From positions 1-28,191 of the forward strand of contig QGUZ01000033.1 of NCBI GenBank assembly GCA_003242605.1: 28,191 nucleotides of DNA, given 5' to 3'. The notes below the pieces were generated by a model. That model ran no database searches. It had not been told where the DNA came from and saw only the letters and a program-made list of their open reading frames with translations. Below are positions 14,660-23,057 of the stretch, one piece after another (position 1 is the stretch's first letter; each line of letters begins with the position of its first letter). The DNA is from Actinomycetota bacterium (GTDB lineage Bacteria > Actinomycetota > Actinomycetes > Streptosporangiales > Streptosporangiaceae). The translations under genes were made by a program, and so were the position numbers.

Positions 14660-15828
14660 TCGACCGTTCCGCCTCCGACGCCCGCCCCGACGCCGCCTCC
14701 GGGACGGGCCGGCCCGCGCCCGCCTCGGCGGGAATCTTCGACCCCGGGCTGCTCGACCGGTGCATCTCCTGCGGGTTCTGCCTGCCGGTCTGCCCCACCT
14801 ACAGGCTCACCGGCCAGGAGACCTCCTCCCCGCGCGGCCGCATCACGCTCATGCGGGCGCTCGAGTCCGGCAGGCTCGCCGACGGCGACCCGACGCTCGC
14901 GGAGGAGGCGTCGTTCTGCCTCGGCTGCCGGGCCTGCGAGACCGTGTGCCCCGCCGGGGTGCGGTACGGCGAGCTGCTCGAGCAGTGGCGCGACCACCAG
15001 TGGCGGGGGCGGCGGCGGCCGCTGCTCGCCCGGCTGCTCATGGCCGTGGTGTCCCGGCCGGCCCTGCTCGGCCTGCAGCGGCTGGTCCGCCGGTACGCCA
15101 CGGGCAAGGCGGGGCGCCGGGCCGTACCGGGCGGGGCGGACCGGCCGGCGTCGCTCATGCTCGGCTGCGTGGAGCGCGGCCTCTACCCCGAGGTGTCCCG
15201 GGCCGTGCTGGAGCTGCGGCCCGAGCTCGCCGTGCCCGGCGGGCAGGGCTGCTGCGGGGCACTGCACGCGCACAACGGCGACTCGGCGGCCGGGCGGGAG
15301 CTCGCCCGCAAGCTGGGTGAACGCCTCGACGGCACGATCGTCACCACGGCCGGCGGGTGCGCCGCCCACCTCGCCCACCACCTCGGCCGGGACCGGGTCG
15401 CCGAGCTGAGCGAGTACCTGGAGCGGACCGGGTACCGGCCGGCCGGCGAGGTGCGGGTGAACGGCCGCCGCGCCCGGGTGGCCCTGCAGGACTCCTGCCA
15501 CCTGCGCAACGCCCTCGGTGTCACCCGGCCGCCGCGGGAGCTGATCGCCGCGGTCGCCGACTACGTGGAGCTGCCGAACGCGGGCGACTGCTGCGGCGCG
15601 GCCGGCACCTACTCGCTGCTGCGCCCGGCCGACAGCCGCGCCGTGCTCCGGCCCAAGCTGGAGGCGATCGAGGCCGCGGACGTCGACTACGTGGTCGCGC
15701 TCAACCCGGGCTGCCTGCGCCAGCTCCGCCAGGGTCTGCGCCGCGCCCGCAGCCGGGCCAAGGCGATCCACCTCGCCGAGCTGCTCGTCATGGCCGCCCG
15801 TGCGGCAAACCGCTCGACACCGCGCTGA
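14656..15828 (+). CDS. glcF: Glycolate/lactate oxidase iron-sulfur subunit, GlcF-like
   Basis: A 390-residue protein with two [4Fe-4S] ferredoxin motifs, CISCGFCLPVCP (C36, C39, C42, C46) and CLGCRACETVCP (C88, C91, C94, C98), followed by two CCG-type cysteine-rich domains (QGCCGALHAHNGD and GDCCGAAGTYS) that bind a further cluster in heterodisulfide-reductase-like proteins. It would pass electrons from the flavin subunit to the quinone pool at the membrane. The ATG overlaps the glcD stop as ATGA. The N-terminal 25 residues are an Ala/Pro/Ser-rich extension. It is the last gene of the lactate operon; the next gene starts only 22 bp later. Confidence 0.92.
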   Translation: MIDRSASDARPDAASGTGRPAPASAGIFDPGLLDRCISCGFCLPVCPTYRLTGQETSSPRGRITLMRALESGRLADGDPTLAEEASFCLGCRACETVCPAGVRYGELLEQWRDHQWRGRRRPLLARLLMAVVSRPALLGLQRLVRRYATGKAGRRAVPGGADRPASLMLGCVERGLYPEVSRAVLELRPELAVPGGQGCCGALHAHNGDSAAGRELARKLGERLDGTIVTTAGGCAAHLAHHLGRDRVAELSEYLERTGYRPAGEVRVNGRRARVALQDSCHLRNALGVTRPPRELIAAVADYVELPNAGDCCGAAGTYSLLRPADSRAVLRPKLEAIEAADVDYVVALNPGCLRQLRQGLRRARSRAKAIHLAELLVMAARAANRSTPR

Positions 15829-15850
15829 CCCGCCTGCGAGGATGCCGCCC

Positions 15851-16243
15851 ATGGCATCCCGCAGGCCGATCTCGAGCGGCTCGCCGTTCGAGGAGGAGAT
15901 CGGCTACTCCCGTGCGGTCGTCGTCGACGGCTGGGTGTTCGTGTCCGGCACCACCGGCTTCGACTACACGACCATGACCATCTCCGACGACCCGGCGGAA
16001 CAGGCCCGCCAATGCCTGCGCAACATCGAGGCCGCGCTGGCGGAGGCGGGCTCCTCGCTCGCCGACGTCGTCCGGGTCCGCTACCTCGTGCCCGACCCCG
16101 CCGACTTCGAGCGGTGCAAGCCCGTGCTCCGCGAGCACTTCGGCGGCGTCCGGCCCGCGGCCACCATGCTCTCCTGCGGCCTCGCCGACCCGCGGATGCG
16201 CATCGAGATCGAGGTCACCGCCCGGATCGGCAGTGGCGGCTGA
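15851..16243 (+). CDS. RidA/YjgF-family protein
   Basis: A 130-residue protein of the YjgF/YER057c/UK114 family. Visible hallmarks are GYSRAVVVDGWVFVSGTTG, QARQCLRNIEAALAEAGSSLADVVRVRYLV and the C-terminal RIEIEVTARI, where the first arginine normally holds the substrate carboxylate. RidA itself hydrolyses reactive 2-aminoacrylate-type imines to 2-oxoacids; this one belongs to a broader subgroup and its substrate is uncertain. ATG at 15851 lies nine bases past GAGG; an ATG at 15842 abuts that GAGG and is less likely. It follows glcF closely and could be cotranscribed with it. Confidence 0.88.
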   Translation: MASRRPISSGSPFEEEIGYSRAVVVDGWVFVSGTTGFDYTTMTISDDPAEQARQCLRNIEAALAEAGSSLADVVRVRYLVPDPADFERCKPVLREHFGGVRPAATMLSCGLADPRMRIEIEVTARIGSGG

Positions 16244-16295
16244 CCTCCGGCGGCGCGGCGGCCGGGCCGGTCTCATCCGGAACAGGAGGCAGGCG

Positions 16296-16661
16296 GTGAC
16301 CCGGAGGAACGGGGCGGGCAGGCGGTGGCCGTCCGCGCGCACCGCCGTTGCGCTGTCGCTCGCGGTCAACGCCGCGCTCGGCGTCCCCGGACAGTTCGCC
16401 CTGTTCTACCCCTACGTCGTGGCGCGCGACGTGCTGGCGCGGCTCGGCGTCGGGTCGCCCGGCATACCGTTCCGGGACGGCTACGCCGGGGCGCTGATGA
16501 TCGGTATCCCGCTGCTCGCCGTGTGGGCCGGGATGCTGGTGGCGGTGAACGTGGTGATCCTCCGCCGGACGCCGGTGTCCCGGCGATCGTATTGGTTCCT
16601 CGCCGTCCTCGTGGCGTCGGCCTCGGCCACCGCCCAGCTGGTGTACCACCTCCACTGCTAG
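16296..16661 (+). CDS. Small hypothetical membrane protein
   Basis: A 121-residue protein with three predicted transmembrane helices: TAVALSLAVNAALGVPGQFALFYP, GALMIGIPLLAVWAGMLVAVNVVIL and SYWFLAVLVASASATAQLVYHL. A basic N-terminus precedes the first helix. The GTG at 16296 has an ideal AGGAGG six bases upstream, which fixes the start. I do not recognise a family. It follows the RidA-family gene by 52 bp on the same strand. Confidence 0.72.
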   Translation: MTRRNGAGRRWPSARTAVALSLAVNAALGVPGQFALFYPYVVARDVLARLGVGSPGIPFRDGYAGALMIGIPLLAVWAGMLVAVNVVILRRTPVSRRSYWFLAVLVASASATAQLVYHLHC

Positions 16662-16722
16662 GCCCGGACCGCGCCGGGCAGGCCGTCCGGACCGGTGCGC
16701 GCGGGCGGTGTGAACGTCGTCA

Positions 16723-16736
16723 TGCAATCGATTGCA
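16723..16736. promoter_or_regulatory. Perfect LacI-family operator
   Basis: TGCAATCGATTGCA is a perfect palindrome that matches every fixed position of the LacI/GalR consensus TGNAANCGNTTNCA. It lies 213 bp upstream of the lacI-type start at 16949, about 199 bp centre to centre from the weaker site inside the promoter. The distance would suit a repression loop. Confidence 0.75.
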
Positions 16737-16754
16737 CAACCTGCTGCGCACACG

Positions 16755-16791
16755 TGTCACACAGTTGTCACGCCTACGTCATCTGACGTAG
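16755..16791. promoter_or_regulatory. TGTCAC direct repeats and an 18-bp dyad
   Basis: TGTCAC occurs at 16755-16760 and 16766-16771, exactly 11 bp apart, so on the same face of the helix. Next to them CTACGTCA-TC-TGACGTAG (16774-16791) is a perfect 8-bp inverted repeat. Neither fits the LacI consensus, so a second regulator is suggested. Confidence 0.45.
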
Positions 16792-16910
16792 CCCGCGCCG
16801 GCTCAGCACCCGGTCCGGTGCCTCCGACAGCCCCGCAGATCAGGGCGTTTTCCCCGGCGGATCTCACAACCGCGGAACACGGGCCGACACGATTTTTTCG
16901 CGCCGCGTTA

Positions 16911-16939
16911 TTGACATGTTCCACAACCGCTTTCATTCT
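16911..16939 (+). promoter_or_regulatory. Promoter of the LacI-ABC operon with internal operator
   Basis: TTGACA (16911-16916), 17 bp, CATTCT (16934-16939). CACAACCGCTTTCA (16922-16935) lies between and over the boxes and matches 8 of the 10 fixed positions of the LacI consensus TGNAANCGNTTNCA. Transcription should start about 16946, only three bases before the ATG, so the message is probably leaderless or nearly so. Confidence 0.65.
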
Positions 16940-16948
16940 GGGGGCGCC

Positions 16949-17977
16949 ATGGATGACGCAACCGAGGTTCCCGAAGCCTCCCGGCCGGTCACCATCCACA
17001 TGGTCGCGGCGTCGGCCGGGGTGTCCGCTTCGACGGTGTCGCGCGCCCTCAACTTCCCCGAGCTGGTGAAGCCGGGGACGCGGGAGCGGGTGCTCGAGAC
17101 CGTGGAGCGGCTCGGCTACCAGCCGAACCGTGCCGCCCGGTCGCTCGCGCTGGGGCGGACGGCCTCGCTGGGACTGATCGTCCCGGACATCGCCAACCCG
17201 TTCTTCGCGCCGTTCGTGAAGGTCGTGCAGGCGCGGGTGCGGGAGGCGAACTACGCGCTCTTCCTCGCGGACACCGACGAGGACCCGTCGACCGAGGTCG
17301 AGCTGGCGCTGGCCATGTCGCAGCAGGTGGACGGGCTGATCCTGTGCTCGCCGCGGATGCCCGGCCGCAAGCTGCGCACGATCGCCGCCAAGACGCCGGT
17401 CGTGGTGGCGAACCGGCTGAGCCGGAGCGTTCCGTCGATCGCCCTCGACTTCGGGCCGGGCGTCCAGCAGGCCGTGGCGCACGTGCACGCGCTCGGCCAC
17501 CGCCGGTGCGCGTACCTGTCCGGTCCGGGTGGCTCCTGGTCGAACCGCCAGCGGTTGCGGGCGTTCACGGCGCACTGCGAGTCGTACGGCATCGAGCTGG
17601 TGGTGCTCGGGCCGTACGAGCCGGTGTTCAGCGGCGGCTATCGGGGGGCCGACGAAGCGCTGGCGGCCCGGGTCACGGCGATCTTCGCCTACAACGACAT
17701 GGTCGCGCTCGGCGTCATGTCGCGGCTGGCGGACCGCGGTGTCCGGGTGCCCGACGAGATGAGCGTCGTCGGGTTCGACGACATCGAGGTGGCGTCGATG
17801 ACCTCACCACCGCTCACCACCGTGGCGATCCCGGTCGACACGGTGGCGAAGGCATCCGCCGCCCTGCTGCTCTCCCTGCTGGCCGAGACGACCCCGCAGC
17901 GGCCGGCGGCGCAGGAGCTGGCGACGCGCCTCGTGATCCGGAACACCACCGGAGTGCCAAAGGAGGACCGTATATGA
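16949..17977 (+). CDS. LacI-family transcriptional regulator
   Basis: A 342-residue repressor. The N-terminal helix-turn-helix (about 15-40, TIHMVAASAGVSASTVSRALN) is followed by the hinge region AARSLALGRTASLG and a periplasmic-binding-protein-like sensor domain (about 68-335) with LIVPDIANPFFAPFV, HVHALGHRRCAYLSG, AIFAYNDMVALGVM and MSVVGFDDIEVASMTSPPLTTV. Its ligand is probably the substrate of the importer encoded downstream. ATG at 16949 matches the family start; an ATG at 16916 lies inside the -35 box. The stop overlaps the next ATG (ATGA), so regulator and transporter form one unit, and the two operators imply autorepression. Confidence 0.93.
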   Translation: MDDATEVPEASRPVTIHMVAASAGVSASTVSRALNFPELVKPGTRERVLETVERLGYQPNRAARSLALGRTASLGLIVPDIANPFFAPFVKVVQARVREANYALFLADTDEDPSTEVELALAMSQQVDGLILCSPRMPGRKLRTIAAKTPVVVANRLSRSVPSIALDFGPGVQQAVAHVHALGHRRCAYLSGPGGSWSNRQRLRAFTAHCESYGIELVVLGPYEPVFSGGYRGADEALAARVTAIFAYNDMVALGVMSRLADRGVRVPDEMSVVGFDDIEVASMTSPPLTTVAIPVDTVAKASAALLLSLLAETTPQRPAAQELATRLVIRNTTGVPKEDRI

Positions 17978-19188
17978 AACCCCCCCGCCTGTCCCTCCTC
18001 GCCGGATTCCTCACCCTCGGGCTCGTCGTCGGGGCGTGCGGCGCGCCGGAGCCCGCGCAGGGGTTCGTCCCCGAACCGGCCGCCGCGGACGTGACGATGC
18101 CGAGCGAGCCGGTCACCCTCAACATCGTCGACGTCGCGGGCAACCTGCAGCTCACCCAGCAGATCTTCGACAACTACGCGGCGGCGAACAAGGACAAGGT
18201 CGCCCGCATCACCTACACCAAGGTCACCTCCCCCGAGCTCGCCGGGAAGGTGAAGGCGCAGCAGGACGCCGGGCGGCTCGACATCGACCTCGTGCTCACC
18301 GGCACCGACGGCCTGTCCGCCGGGCTCGAGCAGGACCTGTGGGTGGACCTCGCCGGGAAGTACCCCGGCAAGCTGCCCAAGCCGAACTACCTCGAGCCCG
18401 CCGCGAAGATGAACGAGCTCGCCCAGGGCAAGGGCGTGGTGATCACCTACTATCCGTCCGGCCCGCTGCTCGAGTACAACCCGAAGACCGTGCCGAACCC
18501 GCCCAAGACGGCCGAGGAGCTGCTCGAGTGGGCGAAGAACAACCCGGGCAGGTTCACCTATGCCCGTCCGGCGAACTCGGGGCCGGGCCGCACGTTCATC
18601 ATGGGCCTGCCGTACATCCTCGGCGACTCCGACCCGATGGACCCGATCAACGGCTGGACCAAGACCTGGGCGTACCTGAAGGAGCTCGGCAAGTACGTCG
18701 AGTACTACCCGACCGGCACCAGCCAGACGATGAAGGAGCTGGGTGAGGGCACCCGGGACATCACCGTCACCACCACCGGCTGGGACATCAACCCGCGCGT
18801 GCTCGGCCAGGTGCCGAAGGACTTCCAGGTGAGCACGCTGGAGAACTTCACCTGGGTGACCGACGCCCACTACATGGTGGTGCCGAAGGGCATCTCCGGC
18901 GAGAAGCTCGCCGTGCTGTTCGACCTGATGAACTTCGCCCTCACCCCGCAGCAGCAGGCGATCACCTTCGACAAGGGCTACTTCTACCCCGGCCCCGCGG
19001 TGCAGGGCGTGACCCTCGACATGGCGCCGGCCGAGAGCCGGCAGGCGATCCGCGACTTCGGGCGGCCGGAGTACGACCGGCTGATCGAGCAGCACCCGAA
19101 GGCGGTGCCGCTCGACGCGAAGGCGCTGGTGCAGGCGTTCGAGCGGTGGGACAAGGAGATCGGCGGGGACAAGGTGAAGCAGTCGTGA
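17974..19188 (+). CDS. ABC transporter substrate-binding lipoprotein
   Basis: A 404-residue extracytoplasmic binding protein. The signal peptide (basic MKPPR, hydrophobic LSLLAGFLTLGLVV) ends in a lipobox VGAC, so the mature protein is lipid-anchored at the cysteine near residue 23. The body has the family-1 binding-protein layout, with VVITYYPSGPLLEYNPKTV and PKTAEELLEWAKNNPGRFTY resembling YnjB- and PotD-like proteins. A Tyr/Trp-rich C-terminal half may line the pocket. The ligand cannot be read from the sequence; the LacI regulator hints at a sugar-like compound, the PotABCD-like layout at a polyamine or cofactor. AAAGGAGG stands seven bases before the ATG. Confidence 0.9.
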   Translation: MKPPRLSLLAGFLTLGLVVGACGAPEPAQGFVPEPAAADVTMPSEPVTLNIVDVAGNLQLTQQIFDNYAAANKDKVARITYTKVTSPELAGKVKAQQDAGRLDIDLVLTGTDGLSAGLEQDLWVDLAGKYPGKLPKPNYLEPAAKMNELAQGKGVVITYYPSGPLLEYNPKTVPNPPKTAEELLEWAKNNPGRFTYARPANSGPGRTFIMGLPYILGDSDPMDPINGWTKTWAYLKELGKYVEYYPTGTSQTMKELGEGTRDITVTTTGWDINPRVLGQVPKDFQVSTLENFTWVTDAHYMVVPKGISGEKLAVLFDLMNFALTPQQQAITFDKGYFYPGPAVQGVTLDMAPAESRQAIRDFGRPEYDRLIEQHPKAVPLDAKALVQAFERWDKEIGGDKVKQS

Positions 19189-20300
19189 GCGGTGGCGTCG
19201 TCGAAACGGTGCGGCCGCGGGACGGTTTCCACGCCCTGCGCATGGAGGGCGTGACCCGGCGGTTCGGCTCCGCGGTCGCGCTGAACGATCTCAACCTGAC
19301 GATCAAGGGCGGCGAGTTCATCGCCCTGCTCGGCCCGTCCGGCTGCGGCAAGTCCACGGCCCTGAACTGCCTCGCCGGGCTGCTGCCGCTGAGCGGCGGC
19401 AGCATCTGGCTGGACGACAGGCGCATCGACACGCTGCCGCCGGAGCGCCGCGGGTTCGGCATGGTGTTCCAGAACTACGCCCTCTTCCCGCACCTGTCGG
19501 TCCGCAAGAACGTCGGCTTCGGGCTCGCCATCCGCAAGGTGCCGAAGGACGAGATGCGGCGCCGGGTGGACGAGGCGCTGAAGCTGGTGGAGCTCACCGA
19601 GCACGCCGACAAGCTGCCCGGCCAGCTCTCCGGCGGCCAGCAGCAGCGGGTGGCGATCGCCCGCGCGATCGTGATCCGGCCGCGGCTGGTGCTCATGGAC
19701 GAGCCGCTGTCGAACCTCGACGCCAAGCTGCGGCTGCAGATGCGCACCGAGATCCGGCGGCTGCACCAGTCGCTCGGCCTCACCACCGTGTACGTCACCC
19801 ACGACCAGGAGGAGGCGCTCGCGCTCGCCGACCGGATCGTGGTGCTGCGCGGCGGCAGGGTCGACCAGGTCGGCACGCCGGAGCAGGTGTACACCGACCC
19901 GGTGAACACCTACGTCGCCGGCTTCATGGGCTACCGCAACCTGCTGCGGCTGCCGGTGGTCTCGCGCGGCGGCGACCGTGCGGTGCTCGCCGAGCCGGGG
20001 CTGCGGCTCACCGGCACGGTCCGCGAGGAGTTCACCGGGGAGGCCGCGATCGCCGCGATCCGGCCCGACGACTTCCGCCTCGCGCGGGGCGGCGACGGCG
20101 CGGAGCGCGACGGCGTCCGGATCACCGTGGAGGTGGTGGAGTTCCACGGCCGCGAGGTCGCGGTGGAGGGGGTCACCGAGACCGGGCGGGTGATCCACTG
20201 CCGGCTCGCCGAGCGGGTCGCGCCCGGGGACACGATCGACGTCTACGCGCCGCCGGAGCGCGTGCTCGTGTACGGCCCCGGCGGGGAGACGGGGGAGTGA
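19185..20300 (+). CDS. ABC transporter ATP-binding protein (PotA/UgpC-like)
   Basis: A 371-residue ATPase that powers the importer. Walker A GPSGCGKST (about 49-57), Q-loop FQNYALFPHLS, signature LSGGQQQR, Walker B LVLMDEP, D-loop SNLDAK and H-loop VYVTHD are all intact. The C-terminal third (from about 245) is a TOBE-type regulatory domain, with IAAIRPDDFRLARG marking its core. GTG at 19185 overlaps the upstream TGA (GTGA). AAGG lies about ten bases ahead. All catalytic residues being present, the protein should be active. Confidence 0.95.
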   Translation: MSGGVVETVRPRDGFHALRMEGVTRRFGSAVALNDLNLTIKGGEFIALLGPSGCGKSTALNCLAGLLPLSGGSIWLDDRRIDTLPPERRGFGMVFQNYALFPHLSVRKNVGFGLAIRKVPKDEMRRRVDEALKLVELTEHADKLPGQLSGGQQQRVAIARAIVIRPRLVLMDEPLSNLDAKLRLQMRTEIRRLHQSLGLTTVYVTHDQEEALALADRIVVLRGGRVDQVGTPEQVYTDPVNTYVAGFMGYRNLLRLPVVSRGGDRAVLAEPGLRLTGTVREEFTGEAAIAAIRPDDFRLARGGDGAERDGVRITVEVVEFHGREVAVEGVTETGRVIHCRLAERVAPGDTIDVYAPPERVLVYGPGGETGE

Positions 20301-21289
20301 TGGCCGAACCGCGCACGGCATCCACTCCATCCACTCCGGCCGCCGCCCCGGCCCGTCCGGCCGAGCGGGCCCCGGAACCCGCCCCGGCGGGCGCACCCGC
20401 CTCCGGCGCCGCCCGCCCGCCGCTGCGGCACCGGCTCGCCGAGCGGGGCATCGACCGGATGCTGCTGCTGTTGCTGCCCGCGGTCGCCACGCTGATCGCG
20501 CTGTTCCTCTACCCGATGCTGTACGGCGTCGGCCTGTCGCTGCAGCCGCGCAGCGGCGGGATCTTCGCCAACTACGTCGCGTTCTTCACCGACCCGTACC
20601 AGAGCGGCACGGTGTGGAAGACGATGCGGCTCGCGCTGCCCGCCGCGCTGTTCAACGTGCTCGCCTCGGTGCCGATCGCCTACCGGCTGCGCGGCCGGTT
20701 CCGCGGCAAGCGGCTGCTCACCGCGATCCTCGTGCTCCCGGTCACGCTCGGCACCGTGCTCGTGGCCGACGGCATCCTGCGCTACTTCGGCCCGCGCGGC
20801 TGGTTCAACCGGGTGCTGCTCGAGCTGGGGCTGATCGACGAGCCGCTGCGCCTCATCTACAACTACTGGGGCGTGCTGTTCTCCCTGATCATCACCGGGT
20901 TCCCGTTCGCGTTCCTGCTCGTGCTGTCGTACATGTCGGGCATCGACCCGACGCTCGAGCGGGCCGCGGCGACCCTTGGCGCGGGCCCCTGGCAGCGCAT
21001 CCGGCGGATCACGCTGCCGCTGCTCGCGCCCGGCCTCGCCACCACGTTCATCCTCTCGTTCGTGCTCGCGTTCTCGGTGTTCCCGTCGGCGAACCTCGTC
21101 GGCGAGCCCGCGGACGAGACGCGGGTGATGGCGATCGCGGCCTACCAGGCGGCGTTCGAGAAGTACGACTACACGATGGCGTCCACGATCGCCGTGCTCA
21201 TGGGCGCGTTCGAGCTCGTGGTGATCGCGCTCGTGCTGCTGTGGCGCGGGCGGATGTACACCGGGCACACGGGAGGTAAGGGGGCATGA
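20300..21289 (+). CDS. ABC transporter permease (PotB/MalF-like)
   Basis: A 329-residue inner-membrane subunit. A Pro/Ala-rich cytoplasmic N-terminus of about 50 residues precedes the first helix (MLLLLLPAVATLIALFLYPMLYGVGLSL), followed by five more. The EAA loop ERAAATLGAGPWQRIRRITLPLLAPG (about 216-241) contacts the ATPase. The ATG shares one base with the upstream TGA (TGATG). The extended low-complexity N-terminus is unusual for the family; a later start is not ruled out, but no internal start has a ribosome site. Confidence 0.92.
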   Translation: MAEPRTASTPSTPAAAPARPAERAPEPAPAGAPASGAARPPLRHRLAERGIDRMLLLLLPAVATLIALFLYPMLYGVGLSLQPRSGGIFANYVAFFTDPYQSGTVWKTMRLALPAALFNVLASVPIAYRLRGRFRGKRLLTAILVLPVTLGTVLVADGILRYFGPRGWFNRVLLELGLIDEPLRLIYNYWGVLFSLIITGFPFAFLLVLSYMSGIDPTLERAAATLGAGPWQRIRRITLPLLAPGLATTFILSFVLAFSVFPSANLVGEPADETRVMAIAAYQAAFEKYDYTMASTIAVLMGAFELVVIALVLLWRGRMYTGHTGGKGA

Positions 21290-22176
21290 GCGCGACCGGA
21301 ACGACCGCGGCGCGGGCGGCCGGCCCGGCCCCCGGGTTTCTCCGGCGGGCGCTGCGCGCCGGGCCGTACGCCTGGATCGTGTGGGGCGGGGTGGCGTTCT
21401 TCCTCGTCAACCTCGCCGCGCTGATCCTCTCGGTGGTGGTCAACTCGTTCGCGGTGAACTGGTTCGACTCCTGGCTGCCGTCGGCGTTCACCGCGAACTG
21501 GTACGCCGAGGCCTGGCGGGAGTTCAACCTCGCCGACGTGCTGCTCGTCACGCTGATCGTGGCGCTCGTCGTGGTGGCCCTGTCGCTGCTGCTCGGCGTG
21601 CCCGCGGCGTACGCGCTCGCCCGGCGCGACTTCGCCGGCAAGCGGGCGGTGCTGCTGTTGCTCATGCTGCCCGTGCTGCTGCCGCCGATCACCTACGGCA
21701 TCCCGCTCGCCACGCTCATGTACAAGATCGGGCTGGCGGGCTCGCTCGCCGGCGTGATCGCGGTGAACCTGGTGCCGGCGATGCCGTTCGTGGTGCTCGT
21801 GATGACCCCGTTCATCGAGCAGATCGACGCGAACATCGAGTCGGCGGCGCGGATGTGCGGGGCGGGCACCCGGCAGGTGTTCACCCGGGTCCTGGTGCCG
21901 CTGCTCATCCCCGGCATCCTCGCCGCGGCGGTGCTCGTGCTCGTCCGCACGGTGGCGATGTTCGAGCTCACCTTCCTCGTCGCCGGGCCGGACAGCCAGA
22001 CCCTGATCGTGGCGCTGTACAGCGCGGCGTTCACCCCGGGCATCCGGGCGGCGCAGGCGATCGACGCGATGGCGGTGATCTACACCCTGCTCTCCGCCGT
22101 GCTCCTGGTGATCGCGCTGTCGTTCGTCAACCCGACGCAGATCGTCGCCCAGGTGAAGGAGGTCTCGCCGGAGTGA
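21286..22176 (+). CDS. ABC transporter permease (PotC-like)
   Basis: A 296-residue second permease with six transmembrane helices and the EAA loop ESAARMCGAGTRQVFTRVLVPLLIPG (about 184-209). It pairs with the preceding permease to form the channel. The ATG at 21286 overlaps the upstream stop as ATGA, with GGGAGG 12 bases ahead and GGGGG nearer. It is the last gene of the operon; a strong hairpin follows immediately. Confidence 0.93.
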   Translation: MSATGTTAARAAGPAPGFLRRALRAGPYAWIVWGGVAFFLVNLAALILSVVVNSFAVNWFDSWLPSAFTANWYAEAWREFNLADVLLVTLIVALVVVALSLLLGVPAAYALARRDFAGKRAVLLLLMLPVLLPPITYGIPLATLMYKIGLAGSLAGVIAVNLVPAMPFVVLVMTPFIEQIDANIESAARMCGAGTRQVFTRVLVPLLIPGILAAAVLVLVRTVAMFELTFLVAGPDSQTLIVALYSAAFTPGIRAAQAIDAMAVIYTLLSAVLLVIALSFVNPTQIVAQVKEVSPE

Positions 22177-22182
22177 CCCGGT

Positions 22183-22215
22183 CGCGCCGGCCGTTTCACG
22201 GGGCCGGCCGGCGCG
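22183..22215. terminator. 11-bp hairpin between convergent operons
   Basis: CGCGCCGGCCG (22183-22193) and CGGCCGGCGCG (22205-22215) pair perfectly around an 11-nt loop, 7 nt past the permease stop and 21 nt past the methyltransferase stop on the other strand. It could terminate both transcripts. No U-tract. Confidence 0.65.
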
Positions 22216-22235
22216 CCCCGGGGCCGCTCGCGCGC

Positions 22236-23057
22236 TCAGGCCGCCTCGACCACGCGGCCGACGCCCCAGGCCACCCACGCCTTGTTCGGCCGCTCGGCGA
22301 AGAACGGCGACTCGGGGCGCCACTCCGGCGCGTACACCACGCCCGGCGCCACGAGCTCCATGCCCTCGAAGAACCGCTCCACGTCCCGGCGCATGCGCAC
22401 GATGTCCGGCGAGCGCTTGAAGTACTTGGCGTACAGCTCGCTGAGCGGCTTGGCGAGCTCGGGCCGGACGTCGAACACGATGTGGCTGATCGCGACGAGG
22501 CTGCCGGGCGGCAGCGCGTCCCGCAGCCGCGCCACGGCCTTGTAGGGGTTCTCCGAGTCGGGGATGTACTGGAGCACGGCCTGGATGAGCACGCCCACCG
22601 GGCGGTCGAGGTCGATCAGCCGCCGCAGCCCGGGGTCGGCGAGCAGCTCGTCGACGTGGAGGATGTCGCCCGCGACCACGGCGACGTTCGGGTCGGTCGT
22701 GAGCAGCGCGCGGGCGTGGGTGAGCACCAGCGGGTCCCGGTCGACGTAGGCGGTGCGCACCGCGGGATTGAGCTCCCGCGCGATCTGCTGGGTGTGGTTG
22801 CACGGCGGCAGGGCGGTGTTGATGTCGATGAACTGGTCGATGCCCTCGCCCACCATGAACCGGACCACCCGGGTACGGCACGCCTGGTGCTCCCGCACGA
22901 TGTCCCTGATCTCCGGGGCGACCGCGAGCATCGCCTCCGCGACCTCGCGGTCCACGGCGAAGTTGTCCTTGCCCCCGACGAGGTAGTCGTGCATGCGAGC
23001 GAGGCTGGGGTTCTTGGTGTCGATGGCCGCGAGCCGCCGCCGAACCTCCTCGCTCAT
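22236..23057 (-). CDS. S-adenosylmethionine-dependent methyltransferase, DUF574 family (PF04672)
   Basis: A 273-residue protein of a methyltransferase-like family abundant in Streptomyces and relatives. Family marks are PSLARMHDYLVGGKDNFAVDRE (about 17-38), the acceptor-loop-like QFIDINTALPPCNHTQQIAR, AYVDRDPLVLTHARALL where D is the SAM-ribose acid, VLIQAVLQYIPD, and a C-terminal PEWRPE segment. Substrates of these proteins are mostly unknown. The ATG at 23057 has GGAGG about eight bases upstream. The gene stands alone, divergent from the AEC carrier gene. Confidence 0.88.
   Translation of the reverse strand: MSEEVRRRLAAIDTKNPSLARMHDYLVGGKDNFAVDREVAEAMLAVAPEIRDIVREHQACRTRVVRFMVGEGIDQFIDINTALPPCNHTQQIARELNPAVRTAYVDRDPLVLTHARALLTTDPNVAVVAGDILHVDELLADPGLRRLIDLDRPVGVLIQAVLQYIPDSENPYKAVARLRDALPPGSLVAISHIVFDVRPELAKPLSELYAKYFKRSPDIVRMRRDVERFFEGMELVAPGVVYAPEWRPESPFFAERPNKAWVAWGVGRVVEAA

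Noticed and set aside
16755..16791. Reading the TGTCAC repeats as CRISPR or an iteron-type origin
   Set aside because: Only two copies with an 11-bp period and no replication gene nearby.
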